DNA from: Protostelium mycophagum
Taxonomy: Eukaryota; Evosea; Variosea; Protosteliida; Protosteliaceae
Assembly: GCA_002081555.1 (NCBI GenBank)
Contig: MZNV01001931.1
Coordinates: forward strand, 1 to 42,251
Length of the DNA stretch: 42,251 bases
Direction: 5' to 3'
Translations under genes and position numbers: made by a program
Notes under the pieces: model-generated
Seen by the model: only the letters and a program-made list of their open reading frames with translations
Told to the model about the DNA's origin: nothing
The model's database searches: none
Part shown: positions 11,101-24,600 of the stretch, piece by piece
Layout of the letters: every line of letters begins with the position of its first letter
Position numbering within the stretch: position 1 is the stretch's first letter

Positions 11101-12042
11101 TCAATGCGACCGAAGTGTGGAAGGTGATGATTCCCGTGTTTGAGAGGACGGAAGGGTTGCCTGCTTCTGTTCTGCCAAAGATGAACAACTCGGACGCATC
11201 GCCATTGTCGACGATATTTCCCGCGTTATTTATATTGCCCGCTACAACGAGTCAGTTCCACAGATTCTTAAATTTTAATTCTTTTTTGAATCAGATGAAA
11301 GATTTGGCGACTTACTGATGATGAGAGAGGAACCGTTTATTGTCATTGTGGATGTTTGATCCAGCAGAGTGATGCCACTGTGGAATGTGCAGTTGTTCAC
11401 TATCAGCGATCCTTGTTGCTGGATGTTGACGAGGCCAAGGTTGAGCACTGTTAGAGATACATTCATGACACCTAATCCATCAGATTACGTCTCAACCTAC
11501 CAGGACAAATCACCTTGCACGATGATAGCCGCATTGTCACCAGAGTTTAGAACAGTGGTGGAAGTTGGAGTAGAAGTGTCGGTGTATCCCAAATTGAATA
11601 AGGCAGAAGAGTATACCAGAACTCCCCCATCCAGTTGAAGGTACGCTCCTTCTGCTACAATAAAATTGACCCTTTGATCAGTCATTTTAACTCCTAAGAA
11701 GATCACCTCACTTTTCAAGTGTGAGATATTCAGCGATGAGCGTGATGCTTGGTACAATGATCTGTTAAGGATGAGAAGAGGGAGGTTAAAGAACATACTT
11801 GTGTCATGCCAGTTTGGCCACGAAAAGTAAGAGAGTCTGAGTTTTCAGGGAGCTGACCTCCACAACCACTCCAGCAATCCTTTATTTGGTCAGTTTTCTA
11901 TATCACAAATTGATGAATGGCTTACGAGATCTTGCATTTGGAGGGTATTAGGACTGATGCACTTTGCCAATCCCACATTGTAAGAGCACTCTAAAGCAGA
12001 TGCAATAGTGACCAAGATGAATAAATACGTGACTGTCTTCAT
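8128..12042 (-). CDS. Type I membrane glycoprotein, probable beta-helix adhesin
   Basis: Twenty-one exons (high to low): 12042-11926, 11879-11799, 11761-11712, 11671-11514, 11471-11316, 11241-11096, 11030-10978, 10911-10743, 10656-10578, 10537-10463, 10362-10280, 10231-9977, 9908-9750, 9618-9514, 9461-9318, 9277-9230, 9112-9048, 9003-8847, 8802-8676, 8628-8519, 8475-8128; 2685 nt, 894 aa, phases all consistent. Signal peptide MKTVTYLFILVTIASA, then a Cys-rich start and many short repeats of the type GNIxNxGxI, GRIILNG, GAYLQLDGG and QQGSLIVNN, typical of right-handed beta-helix surface proteins. Numerous N-x-[ST] sites, a Ser/Thr stalk (STSSTSSTSST), one membrane helix and a short basic tail ending KRRDYLE. 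Several introns end in CGTTGTAG. The exon at 9048-9112 is the least certain. Diverges from the giant receptor gene; probably also a cell-surface or adhesion protein. No named family recognised. Confidence 0.82.
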
Positions 12043-12437
12043 CTTGATGGGAGCGTTGTGAACCAACGAATGTGTCAAAGAAGGAGATGTCAAAGAGATA
12101 TCTAGACTTCTTTTTCGCGAACACTTGCGAAGCCAAAATACCACAATTTCGCGGAATGAACTGGGGTTTGAGCCTCCTTGCAGTGCCTTGAATGGTGAAA
12201 AGATCTGGACAAACTCATATACCTCTCAAAAGGAAAAGGAAGCCCTTTTAGACAAGCCAAAACGGCTTGAGGTTCTTCAGAACTTAACCTCAAACTGAAA
12301 GAAAGATCCTTTGCGATATCACTCGTCTGAGTGTCACTGTTGGTTACGCTGGTCAGCTCAGGCTAAATCGGTTGTCAGAAAGATTTCTGGTTGGTTTTTC
12401 GGTTCCAATTATTTTTAGAGATTTCGCCTGGAGGCTC
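12043..12437. promoter_or_regulatory. Shared divergent promoter region of the two surface-protein genes
   Basis: 395 bp between the start codons of the minus-strand glycoprotein and the plus-strand giant receptor. It must contain both 5' UTRs and both promoters. No obvious TATA box or repeated operator is visible. The head-to-head arrangement of two membrane glycoproteins suggests joint regulation; this is inference from layout alone. Confidence 0.55.
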
Positions 12438-15400
12438 ATGCTTCTTAAACGCAAGGATATAGCCTTGCTATTGTATATCCTGCTCTATATCCATTTTATA
12501 CAAGCTCAAGGAGCTCCGAATGAACCTCTGAAATCACATGATACGGAGGAAGAGAACAACCGGACCAAAAGAGTGCTGTTGGAAGATGTGGCAGAAGTCC
12601 TCTTGCAGCCTTCAGAATCACAGAAAAGGGCTGTATTCAAAAACATTGGTGTGATTCCGATCGATATCTCGCGCCAAAATCCACAGTAAGAGAGATTTTG
12701 TGATGGATACTGTACTTACTTCTCAGGAATGCCTATTCTTTCCTCTTCAATCGATTATCTACAGATAGCAGCGAGCTAATCTTATATCCTTACCCACTAA
12801 ACATACAGGTACCTCCATTCTCCTAAAAATTGATCTTTATTCTGATCGCAGGGTAATTCGTATCCGTACGGCAGTTACATAGATGTAAACGAGTATCACA
12901 TTGGTGGTTCTTTCAATTACCTTCAATCTCAGACAGATCTCAACATAAGTAACGCCAGAGCCTTATATGATGGAAGTGTCGCCGTCTTGAGGGTACTCAA
13001 ATTGTTATTCATGAATGTGTGATCATCTCCAGGTGTATGGCAATTTCAGCGGAGTAGTCCAAGAATTAACTTGGGAGTCCAACGTTTACTGTAATCTGTA
13101 CAACTCATACTTGAATAAATTCAATCAATGCTGGAATGCCTGGAATTACGTCTCGTAAGTTGTCGTTTCAAGATCTCTTTGCAGATGATTTATCATTGAT
13201 CAAGGAATGGGATCAGAGGAGGGTTTGTTTTTTTGGACCAGACATACCTAAACCTATTGCTCAATGCTAATGGTGCACCAAAGTAAGAAGAGATCATTTG
13301 TATTTTTTTGACAAGATGTGCAGTTTCAACACACTCATCCTGCCTGATATTGTTCTGGGTTCTGAAGATTTGTTGATCAGTATTTTGGGTCCTGCAGGTA
13401 TCATAATATTTTTTCTTTATTTTCTGGGAAAATTATATTATTAAAATCTAAATATAGAAATTCACAAAATTTATAGGGTTGACCGCGATACAATCTTACG
13501 TAAATGCGGGGGGAAACCTTTATGTTTCATCCAAGTCTGTGTGGGTCGCCGAGAAATCCGGTTTATTCAACTCCGGACTTTCTACCAGTGAGTACACGTC
13601 ATATGACGTCATAATCTCATACGTACAGATATTTCGATGCAATTTACAGCGGCAACAAACCTCAGGGATGTGATGTGTAGTCAGGACTGGCTCGGGACAT
13701 CAGCATGCATGGGAAATATTTTCACCGCAAAGGTAATTCGACCAAAAATTTTTCGCTTGAGGCAGATTTTCTTTAAGGGGACCAATTTTTTGATGCGTTG
13801 TAGATGTACACGTCATATATCGTGGATCCTGATGTAGATCCAAATTTAACACCCATTGTCTCACTGCAGAACGACAGTTTCATAGAGATGAAACAGCAGA
13901 TGTTAAACCCCAGCTACCTCAATCACACTTGTTACAACGTAACCAGTGACGTCATCACTTATCATTATCTGAACACTACCAATTGTTTTGAGATTAATGG
14001 GACCTATTATTTGGACATCTACAACACAACTGACCCATCAAACCAAACCTCGAACTACAACGAGACTCAAATTTTCAGAGAGAATATTCCGTGCACCGAC
14101 ACGTTCAATTCTACGACATTCTACAACGAGACAGTTCATGTTCTAATCAATCAGACCACATTTCAAAACGTCACTCTGGCGTGTGAGACCAACTATATCT
14201 ACAACGCGACGATTACTTTCCAAAATAGTTCCCGCGATAACATCACGGTAGATGACGCAACGTTGTACAAACAATCTGTCGTCTATCACAAATATTACGG
14301 CAAAGGAAGGGTACGTTTGCTACAAGATTCTGCTCTTATACTTTGCAGATTATTTTCAGCCAAGCACAACCTGGTCCTTATGATTACACACAATATCCGA
14401 GAACTATCAATCTGCTCTTGTTGTTCATGTCTAAAGATGTCATATACCAGACTATGATATCTACAACGAATGTTCCGCAACTGGAGAACAACATCATTCT
14501 CGGAATCCAATATAATATTTCGAATATATTTTACGATTCAATCTACAACGTGACATTCAACGTCACCATCACAAAGGGTGAGTGATTCTTAAGACATCAT
14601 AGATTTCAGTATGTGATGAGTGGTAGGAGTGCGTATGATATCAACTCCGATATACGCGGGGACATACATACAAAATAACAACTGGATCATGAGCTTAGAC
14701 AATGTGACGGGTGGTGGCCAGTTTTTTCTCCCATTTGATCTACTTGTAACAGACCCATCCGTCACAGTGTATGGAGGGGTGAGGTTATTTACCATCTACA
14801 ATCAGTCATTTTAGTATTGATGGTTTCTAGGCAACCTTGGCAAGCGCTTTCATACAGTATTATACGAATGAAACTGGAGTGCTCAAGTTGCAATATTTGA
14901 ACGTTGGAACACTCGGTGTTTCCTCTTCTCTTTCTCCCACTCTAATGTGAGTGTCACATCTACAACTCTGTAGTTTGATAGCCTGACCAAAATCATAGTG
15001 CCGAGAACCAACCGAATGTGACATCTTTCTATCCCCTCCCTGGTGGGGGAATGTCTGTCGACAACAGCTTCAATGTACAGAACCAAAATATCCCTGCTTA
15101 TCGTGTACAACACATCGCCATAGTACCTTTAGTTGTCCCTGTTGTAGATATATCAGATCAATCTTCCCCCGCCAAGAGGGCTGAGTTCTGGAGCAGTTAT
15201 TACAAGAAACAGAATAATGGGATACAAGACATGTACTATCCCTTTTCCGGAAATTTCTCTGCGGACACAAATGTCGACATAATAGACCCGACATTGCTTG
15301 GCAGTGGCATTGTCGTCGCAAATGATTGGGATAGCCCCGTCGCAAAACGCAAGGTGAATATACAGATTTCCCGGCAAATTTCTGATGACGTCAGATACTG

Positions 15401-15633
15401 AGAGCGGCATTAACAAACACAACTTCAGTCCCAAAGTATTCAGACGCTCAGAACCCGTACTTTTCCACTTATAATCCGGGTACGCTACTGTCTCAACAGT
15501 TCTACAACGCGTCATCCCGTTTTTACGAGAATGCTGAGCCCAGAGCGTTATTGTTCTGTGATACCACAAACTACAACGGGGCGCAGAGTTGTGCAGATGG
15601 TCATGTACAACCTGCACAATTCATCTTCACGAG
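12438..15633 (+). other. Receptor ectodomain part 1: signal peptide, amidotransferase-fold-like segment, N-glycan-dense region
   Basis: Exons: 12438-12685, 12727-12808, 12852-12992, 13033-13154, 13205-13282, 13324-13397, 13477-13587, 13629-13732, 13804-14310, 14349-14577, 14627-14778, 14831-14946, 14999-15353, 15395-15633. After the signal peptide comes a region of ~300 residues containing LGPAGLTAIQSYVNAGGNLY, which resembles the strand-turn of ThuA/class I glutamine-amidotransferase-like surface domains (weak call). Exon 9 is extraordinarily rich in N-x-[ST] sequons: about 14 in ~125 residues. The intron before exon 9 ends in CGTTGTAG. Nothing here suggests an active enzyme. Confidence 0.75.
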
Positions 15634-18600
15634 GTGGGTGCCTTTTTTGATGTCAATCTGACATGTGGTGACGTCATCGCAGGACTGATGTGTACTTTTA
15701 CGCGACATCAAGTTCCTCAAACAATTACAACCTCCCCATGGGTGTCGTGGATCCCTCTACAATACTCACCATAGATAAATTTCCCAATACTCTGAACACT
15801 TCCGGCGTTCTACAACGAGGCCATTTCGGAAACAGACCTAGCGCGAAGAGGGGAAGCACTTCAGTATACCAGGAGAATCAGTATAACAATGCCCTGTATG
15901 GTGCAGGTCAGAACACCTTTTATTATTCGAACCAAGCGAACGCGCCACCATATAGCACCATTTGGGACACCACTTCGGAGTTTCAGACTTCTTCTGAAGC
16001 GCAGACGACATCGATAGGTGCAACTACAACTCTACAAACAACAACTGCATACATCAGTACAACTGAACAGATCACATCCACATTAAACGAACTATCCACA
16101 ACTGCTCTGGGGACTTCAACAATATTGGACTCATCTACAATCAACCAAATATCCACCACTGTGATAGAAAGCACCACTGAAGCAGGAACATCAACCGAAC
16201 CACAAACTACAACGGAGTCCGACAGTACCACAGAATCGGATACCACAACAATAGAAGATACTTCCTCTGGAGCCTTCACTTCATCTATTGGTGAAACCAC
16301 ATCACAGTTGTACAGCACCACCATCACCACTTTTGTTTCCGATATCACCACACAAGATGAAGGCGTAACTGCAGGCGAACTGCCTCTCTTAAAGAGAGAT
16401 CTACACAAGAGGAGTGACAACACGACTGGTCTCGTAATTACCGGAAATGATTCCGTTTTAGTGAAAATCGGCAACACTACAACGTACACAGTCACCATGA
16501 ATGGAACGGCACCGATCTTCTGGACGGTCTGGAACAACACTTCTGTGAACATTTTATCCATCTTCTACAACACTTCGGATGATGGCAGCGGGATTATACC
16601 TCAACAAGGTCAATTCACGACCAACACAACGGAATCTACCGTGACGATCTCTATCACAACAGACGAGCAAGTGAACGGGTTTCTCGGATTTATATTCATA
16701 AGTGTTTCGAACTCTCTGGGCCAAAACACCACATTAATCACTACAATCACTGCAGAGAACAACGCACCCATTCTTGTCGCCTGGGATCCCTTCATCACGG
16801 CTGATAACAGCTATTTATCTACAATTGTGGCGACAGATTCGGGCACACAAGGTCTTAATTTGACATTCATCATCACCAAGTATCCAGTCAACGGAACACT
16901 GTACCTTTCCGAAGCTAGAACCTCCATTCCCAACCCCCTACCTGGTGGAAAGTACGTCTACAACGCGTCAGAAAGAGTCACAAATACCACTGACATGACG
17001 TCATCATTCGGATTCATATACATCGCAAAACTGTACACATATGGTAACGACAGTCTGCAATTCAACATCACGGACACAATGGGAGCATCTATCTCTAAGA
17101 CGGTTCAAATCTTTGTGCCATTTAGAGATCACAACCCTATGCTCTCTGTCCCCGATTCTGTACAGTGCAGAATTGGTCGGAATTGTACAGTGGACTTGAC
17201 GATTATCGACCCCGATACCCCCGATAGTGCAAGGCTCTTCCTTGAAGATTTCACAGTGAGTCACGTGACCGGAGTGTGGATCGTCTACAACGGGATGACT
17301 GTGGCCATAAACCCCATCCCTCAACTACAACTCGGCAGTGAAATCCTCAGTAATACCTCCGTGCAGATCATTCTACAACTGTCAGATGACGCAACCGATT
17401 TCCTGGGCAATATTTCCATTCTGGCAGCGGATTCCTACGGAACAAATACCACGATATCTGATGTAATGGTCCACGCAATCAGGGATCTTCCACCAACCAT
17501 AATTGCCATTCCAACTTCGATCATATTGGGACAAGACTCTTCTTTCTTACTAAGCATCACCGGAACGGATGTGGACGGGTATCAGGGCTCTAAATTAAAC
17601 CTCACGTTAGTTACCGCGCCTTATTACGGTACGATCACCACACGTCTTGGAGTTGTCGCCACCTCCAATTTCGTTTTTCCGGGTTCTGAGAATTTGATAT
17701 CTGTCATCAACAACGGAACCACTTCCCAGGGAACCTCCACTTACGCCTTTACGTACACTCCCAATACTTACTTCAGTGGTGCAGACAGCATCACCGTGTA
17801 CATGTCAGATCTGATGAACGAGCAGAGTAGCACAATGACCATCAATTTTGTGGTGACGGATAAATTCTCCCTGCTTTGGGAGATGCAGCCTTTTCCGACC
17901 AATACGACTATGTTTCCGGTCAAATTGACGCATTACTTGCAGCCACTGCCTTTCAAATATATCCACGCCTCTTCCATATCAGGGCTAAATGTGGTGAGTT
18001 GATCTGTCGCATCGTCATGTCTTTTTACAACAAACCGAATGTCGAATATTTTTTATAAGTCTTTTACATTGAGTAATCATAGGCCACTGGAGGATTCCTC
18101 GGTTATGAAGAGAGCATGCAGTATATCAGAGCACACACTATCACGGTATACGTCAACAAATCTGACACTCCTTTTGGCGGGAAGATAGTGATATCACTTC
18201 CTCCCTCTTCATTCAATGTCGATCCGGTCGCAGCAGAATGCGTCACCTATTCTGGAGGTAACACACTCTTTCGTGAATCACATTTCAATGCGCAAGGATC
18301 AAAGGTGCAATTCCTGCCGAGACCATTTTTTTTTAATTCTGCACAATTTTTCGACTTGCGGAATATTTTTAAACTTGGCACTGAATGACAATTTGTAGAT
18401 GGGGTTGCTTTCATCGCAACAGAATGGAATTCTACCACCAATACACTATCCTCTTACTTTCAACGTGGTCGGGTGAGCTACCTCCCATCACATATCATTG
18501 TTGATGACGTCATAGACCTCTGATGAGACCATACCACCCACTACAACGATCAACATTATGATTGAGGCCGTACAAATGAGAGCCCCTCTGAATAATGTCA

Positions 18601-21600
18601 CTATTCAGATATGGACGTTGCAATACGATCTCAGGATCACAAATGGAAGGGTCTTCAGCCTGCTCAATAGCATGGTTGTAGATGTGTACATGTCACCTTA
18701 TTTACGTATGGCCGCGGTGAAATTGGTTTTCCCTCTGCAAAATGGCGGGTCTGGCAGCGACATCATGAATCCCATGCAGAATTACCTTCCCTATGCCAAG
18801 TGAGTGGATCTGTCATTACGGATCTGATAACGTCATTAGGTATGGAGTGTACATGCAAGAGTTGTACCAACATACCACGGTCTGGGGTAGCGGGGAGATT
18901 CACCCAGAACTTGTAGATCCTGGTGTTGTCACTGTTGGAGATTCTTTCTCTGCCCAGATCTTTTTGGGGTCTACGCCGACTCAGAAACGTCAACTTCTCG
19001 GTTTATCTGGGAACCAGGTAATTCTCCACGAAATTTCTGTGGAGTTTTGATGACGCTTGCCAGATGGTTGTGTCTACAGCAGAGACATCGAGAATGGAGT
19101 ATACAGATAGCTTCAATAGAAGATGGTATCAACCGATCAGATCAACATTTATCGATGCTTCTCCAATGCCTTACCCGAATAGAAACGTGTACATGTCACA
19201 GACATTCGAGGTATGTTTTGTCTTTATCTTTTCGTATAGAAATAGCGTTTCTTGAAGTTGGTATACTTCCATTTTCCATCACGATAAGACGACGCAGATC
19301 CTCGACAACAGTAATGGCCAGAGGTACCTCTCGTGGGATTCCTCTTTACAAGTGGACATCCATCTACAATTCAAATTTACAAACCGATTCAACAAATACT
19401 TCGACATATTGAGTTGTCAAGCGGATAATGCCGTGAGTGACCCAAGCACCCAAGTGTCAAATCCATACATAACTACAACGCGGCAAAATACTTATGGTGT
19501 TTGTTATGCCTCTGGGACGGCTTATGCAAGCGGCGTCAATTTGGGAGGTGAGATCGAATCTTCGATTGGATTCTGAACAAATCAGAAATATACGATGTGA
19601 GCAATAACTACACTCACCAAATGAATATATCGAATGCAACGTTGTGTGGGAATTATACTTCTGCATGCTTAGGTGACAGCTCTTTCATCAATATCTCGAA
19701 CGGACATTGGAACTACGCAGACAATGTGAATTCTTGGTACCCCAAGGTAAATTCTGTCCATTGCCAGAACTTGGTTCATGACATTTCAGGGATATATCAA
19801 CAATGACATGTGGCGCATGGATATCGTCAACTATGAAGACACTCCATTTCAAAAGTCGTATCCGTATCATTACGACCTGCTGCTGCCAAATATAGACACT
19901 ACTGCATATCCTCAAAGCGTGATCACAGTGCCAATCTTCAAATCTACAACTTTTCAATATTCGTATTCCTCATCAGAGACCAACCCAAGGTGAGATTAAG
20001 ATGTCTCGATGACGTTTGATGACGTGGCATTGTAGATATCCATCATACAGTGGGTGGTGGAGCGACCAGTTACAAAACAGGGATGGCACGCTTTTAGCCG
20101 GTCAGAATACGTCCAACGTGGTTTCTGTTGGAAGTAAAGACTTGGTCTCCTCTTTATGGACAGATATCTCTTCATTGTCTGGCACAAATAACTCTGCTAT
20201 ATCTGCTCAGGTGCTGTACTCGTCATTTCTCTTTTGCGTTGATAAACTTCAGGTCAATGCCGCCCTCTCTGATATCTATGTATGCCAATTCAATAGAAGG
20301 AGGGTACTCACGCCCTTAAACAATTCTAGAATCTTCTACACTGCAAATGTTGTACAGAACAATATCATCCCATTGTATGCAAACAACAGGTACCTGTGCC
20401 AAATATCTTACTTATCTGAACCAATTCAAGTGTTTTCAACTTGAGTTATAATTGCCCATCTAACTCTATGTACACTGCCACTACGGCCAGTCAAGTGGAT
20501 AATTACGTTCAGACCAACTCATTTACAAATTACCTGTAAGTGTTCACAATCTTGAATCATCTGATTCGTAAACAGTTTATATGCTGCAAATCTACGTGGT
20601 GGTGCAGCGGAGACAATCAATGTACTATACAGATTGAATTCGTATTGGATGGAGGGTTTTGACCCACAGATATTCAATGGAGGAAACATCATGCTCCGGA
20701 ACCCATATGGAACTTCCCCCATCCAACAGGTTTTGCAAACTCCATTTTTGAATTCTGTTATTTGAAATTAAAACATTGATAATGAGATAGGTGTATGGCC
20801 CTCCGTTGAATACCAAGGCGGTTCAAAACACAATCACGATGTCTATACAAGTGTATCCCCAGGTAACATGATTCGAGTTTTCTGTCTGCTGAGCAGAAAC
20901 AGTACGTCAACACCTTCAACGGAACAGCCTATCATTTCATTCAAATCATGGATGTCCCAGAAACCAACAGACAATATACCACCGACACTTACACAAACAC
21001 TTTTGGTTTCGGCGACAGCATGGCCAGCGTATTTGTGGGAGATTTGAATACAAAGATGAGGTTGAGCCCCGGTGGCTCTGTCATCGCCCGTGTGGACCTG
21101 TACAACAACGCTGGGTTTGATTGGAATCTATATGTGAGCTTTTCGACTTCCATAAGTATATAGTTTATGACGTCATCACAGATTGGCGGCATAGATTTCC
21201 TTGGAATGAGTGCATCTTCTGGGAACTACACCTTCTTGAAAGATATCTATAATGTGATCCAGAATCCGACAGCTTTTAACTTTATCAACGTCAATGTGAG
21301 TTTCCTACCTCCAGAATTCTCCCTGAAAAAATGCAGGTGCCTGATGACGTGGCACCTTATGTACAAGTCAGCGTATATAACGGTAATAACGGATACACCC
21401 CCTTCGTTTTTGAATTTCAAAACGTCAACATGGCATCCATCAAGGACGGTGGAAAAGGTGAACTATGACGAATGAATGATCACTTATCACATCACAGCTA
21501 GTTATTATTACAATATCACGATCAGCCCGAATTTTCCCGCCTTTTTATCTGGAAGATTATTTCAAATCAATTTGAGCTTGAATCAATCCTTTTTCGATGC

Positions 21601-24600
21601 CCTGCCAAACTACAACGACCCCACAAATGCACACGATTATACTTTCCAGGTATAATATATGTTAAATTCGCCAAAATGATTGCTATATTTACGCGTTGTA
21701 GATACCCCCCATACTTTTAGGTGTTAAATATTTCGATTTCAATTCCGCGATGACCGGGCTGGTCTACTGGACTTCTGGGCGTGTTACCAACGTGCAGATC
21801 ACGCAGAAGGTACCGGGAGGTGTCACGGTTGCGGGAACATCGTACAGCAGGGGATTCGTTCCCATCGGGGCGATCCCGGTGAATGTCACCCAGGTGACCA
21901 GTCTATTGAGCCAAGTGGCAACGAATATTGACCCTGAGGCATACATGGACAATATGTGGAATAATTTGAGTGAGTCCTCATAACTTCATTCCCTGAAGAA
22001 ACTTTTGAAACTTTTGAAAAACGAAAGTGATTGATCCATTCTCAGCCAGCGTCACACCCTTTATGAACGTGAATGTAACAGATCCACACACGGGAAATCT
22101 ACAACTCGTGTACAATATGTCAACTCTATTCACAACATTCCCCATCGTCAATACCAATAGATCTGGACCAGACATAGCAGTGTACGGATTTTTAGTCAAG
22201 ACATTCATCCCGGTGATACAGAACCAATACGGTGTGCCTGCGTCTACATATCTAGGTGAGTATTATTTTTGGTATGAGAGTTCTGATGGGCTGTCGCAGG
22301 AAGTACCTTCACAAAGTCCGTAAACACCAGCGGATATTACGCGGATTCGAGTTACAGGAATATTGATGTGCACGGACCGTGGCTGGTGCCCTCTTGTTGG
22401 TCTCGAGTTTTGAGCAAAACGACACGCCTGCCGTTAATCAACAACCAACAGGCAGGTCCATTCCTTCGCTTTTGTTACTAAACCTTCATCAGATCATTTT
22501 GAACCGAACGTCATTATTACAATTATTCGTAAACGTTCAAAACACCGGAGACAGGCCTGCTTATGCTGTGAATGTTACCATACAAATCTCAAACTCTGTC
22601 TATGTCGATATGTCTTACACGAGCGGCATTCTATCTGCACTGAATACTTCTCAGGTATATTTTCTGGATTATCATTCATTGAATTCTTGCAGACTTTATA
22701 CGTCTCTTCAAACAACACGATTCTCGCTGGACAAACTATGAGAATACCAATTTATGCGTATATCGATGTGGACGCATCAGGAAATATTGTATCAAACGCC
22801 ACGAAAGTGAAACGAGGACCAATATGTGAGTTTATTTAATCATGCACTATTTTTAAAGTATATCGAAGTATACTCGCTGGATTTATACGAAATATTGTTC
22901 TAATTAAGGTGATAGATAATGGTACAGCTGTTCTATTATTAGGTTCATCAGTTACGGCCAGTCCTTACCCTAACGACGCTATGAGGACCTTCACGCAGAG
23001 CTCTACAGGCTCCTGCTCTCTGCCGATCGTGAAGATGTCTCCACCTGCAATTTCACTCAATTACTATGTGTATAATGGGAATGATGGATTCTTACACTTT
23101 GTATTGACGGTAAGGCAAAGCAATTTGATTTACTTCGAGCAGTTTATGACAAAAAGCAGGCAGTCGCATACGATACAGATGCGGACGTGCCATTTTTATA
23201 TCAACTTATACGAAGAAATGATCACTCTGCCATGAAACAATTCTTGCCCAGAGTGCTACAGAGCACCGGTACTTTCGATGACGTCATGTCCGAATACAAC
23301 ACGACAAGCGGAAATATGACACATGTTACGGCTGTGAGCTACATGGTGCAGCTCATCACCAACTCCTCTTATTTGACCAAAAAGAGGGCAGATACACAGC
23401 AGATTTATGCACAGTCAGTCATTATTAGCTATATAGCTCCGGTGAGACTTCTATATCAAACAAACGATTATGGCTCTGCCGCACAAGCATAAAATTGTCT
23501 AATAACAAAGCCAGTAATTGACGCTAAAATATTGCAGACTACTGCTGCAGTAATACCGGCCACATCGACAGCCGGAGCAACCTTGCCTGCAAACACGAGT
23601 GTGAATGTGACCACTTCGACCGACTGGTCTACAACAGAGTTCTCCAGCTCAAATGCACCAAGTTCCACAGAAAGTACGTCATCTCCACCAACATCCACAA
23701 CATCATCGACCGCATCGGGATCTTCGACAACACCAACCTCTACTGGTCCTTCTGATCTGCCAACATCATCTGTCTCACAGACCAACAATGCATCAACATC
23801 AACGTCTTCTGGTCCATCTGATCTGTCAGCATCATCTTCATCACAGACCGTTGTATTGACAACAACAACACAACTTGCAAATACCACATCAGGAACCAAC
23901 ATCAACGGAACTGCCGCCGGAGGAAACAACATCGGCGCAAACAACGGAGACGCAAGCAACTCCATCGGCACAGCAGCCGCGATTGTCGCCGGAAGTAGTA
24001 CGAAGTTTGCCATCATTGGAGCGGTGGTTGGTGTACTCTTCCTCCTACTTCTGCTGTTGTTAATCGGCCTGATCGTCTTTCTCAGAAAGAGAAGAAAGAA
24101 GGTTGCTCCGGTGAGTCAAATCTTTCATATGAATAGTAACGCTTCGATCTTTTGTACCGAATTGACTTGGTGTCACGAAATACTTAATATTTCAGGAAGA
24201 AGATCCGATCATGCCTCTAGTCGAGGACCTTGAAGAGGAGACACCTCTGCAGCAAGAAGACACCGCGTTGTTGTCTGCTGCCGCTGGTGGAGACCTCGCC
24301 GTAAGTAATGATGCAGACATCGAAGAGATGGTCCTGGGGGAAGGGATACTTGTCGCGGCGGTGGCAAAGAAGTCCGCTTTGGTCGAAGAATATCAACAAT
24401 TGATCGACCGGTTTGTTAAGCCGTACGTGCAGACGACGAGAGAGATGTCGGATGACGCTCTGGTCGAGCAGGCGGAGATGTTTTTGAGATCTACCGAGAT
24501 CCAGAGAGATATGATAGATCTGGCGTGTAGAACCAAGAAACCAGATCTTCAGATGATGGAGAAGTTGTACCAACCCACAAAAGAGATGATGGAGAATGTC

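Noticed and set aside
15983-16561. 192-aa minus-strand ORF opposite the mucin-like segment.
   Set aside because: Same artefact: antisense of Thr/Ser repeats gives an open Val/Ser-rich frame.
23468-24016. 182-aa minus-strand ORF rich in Val/Asp.
   Set aside because: Antisense of the Ser/Thr-rich stalk exon; composition is explained by complementing TCN/ACN codons.
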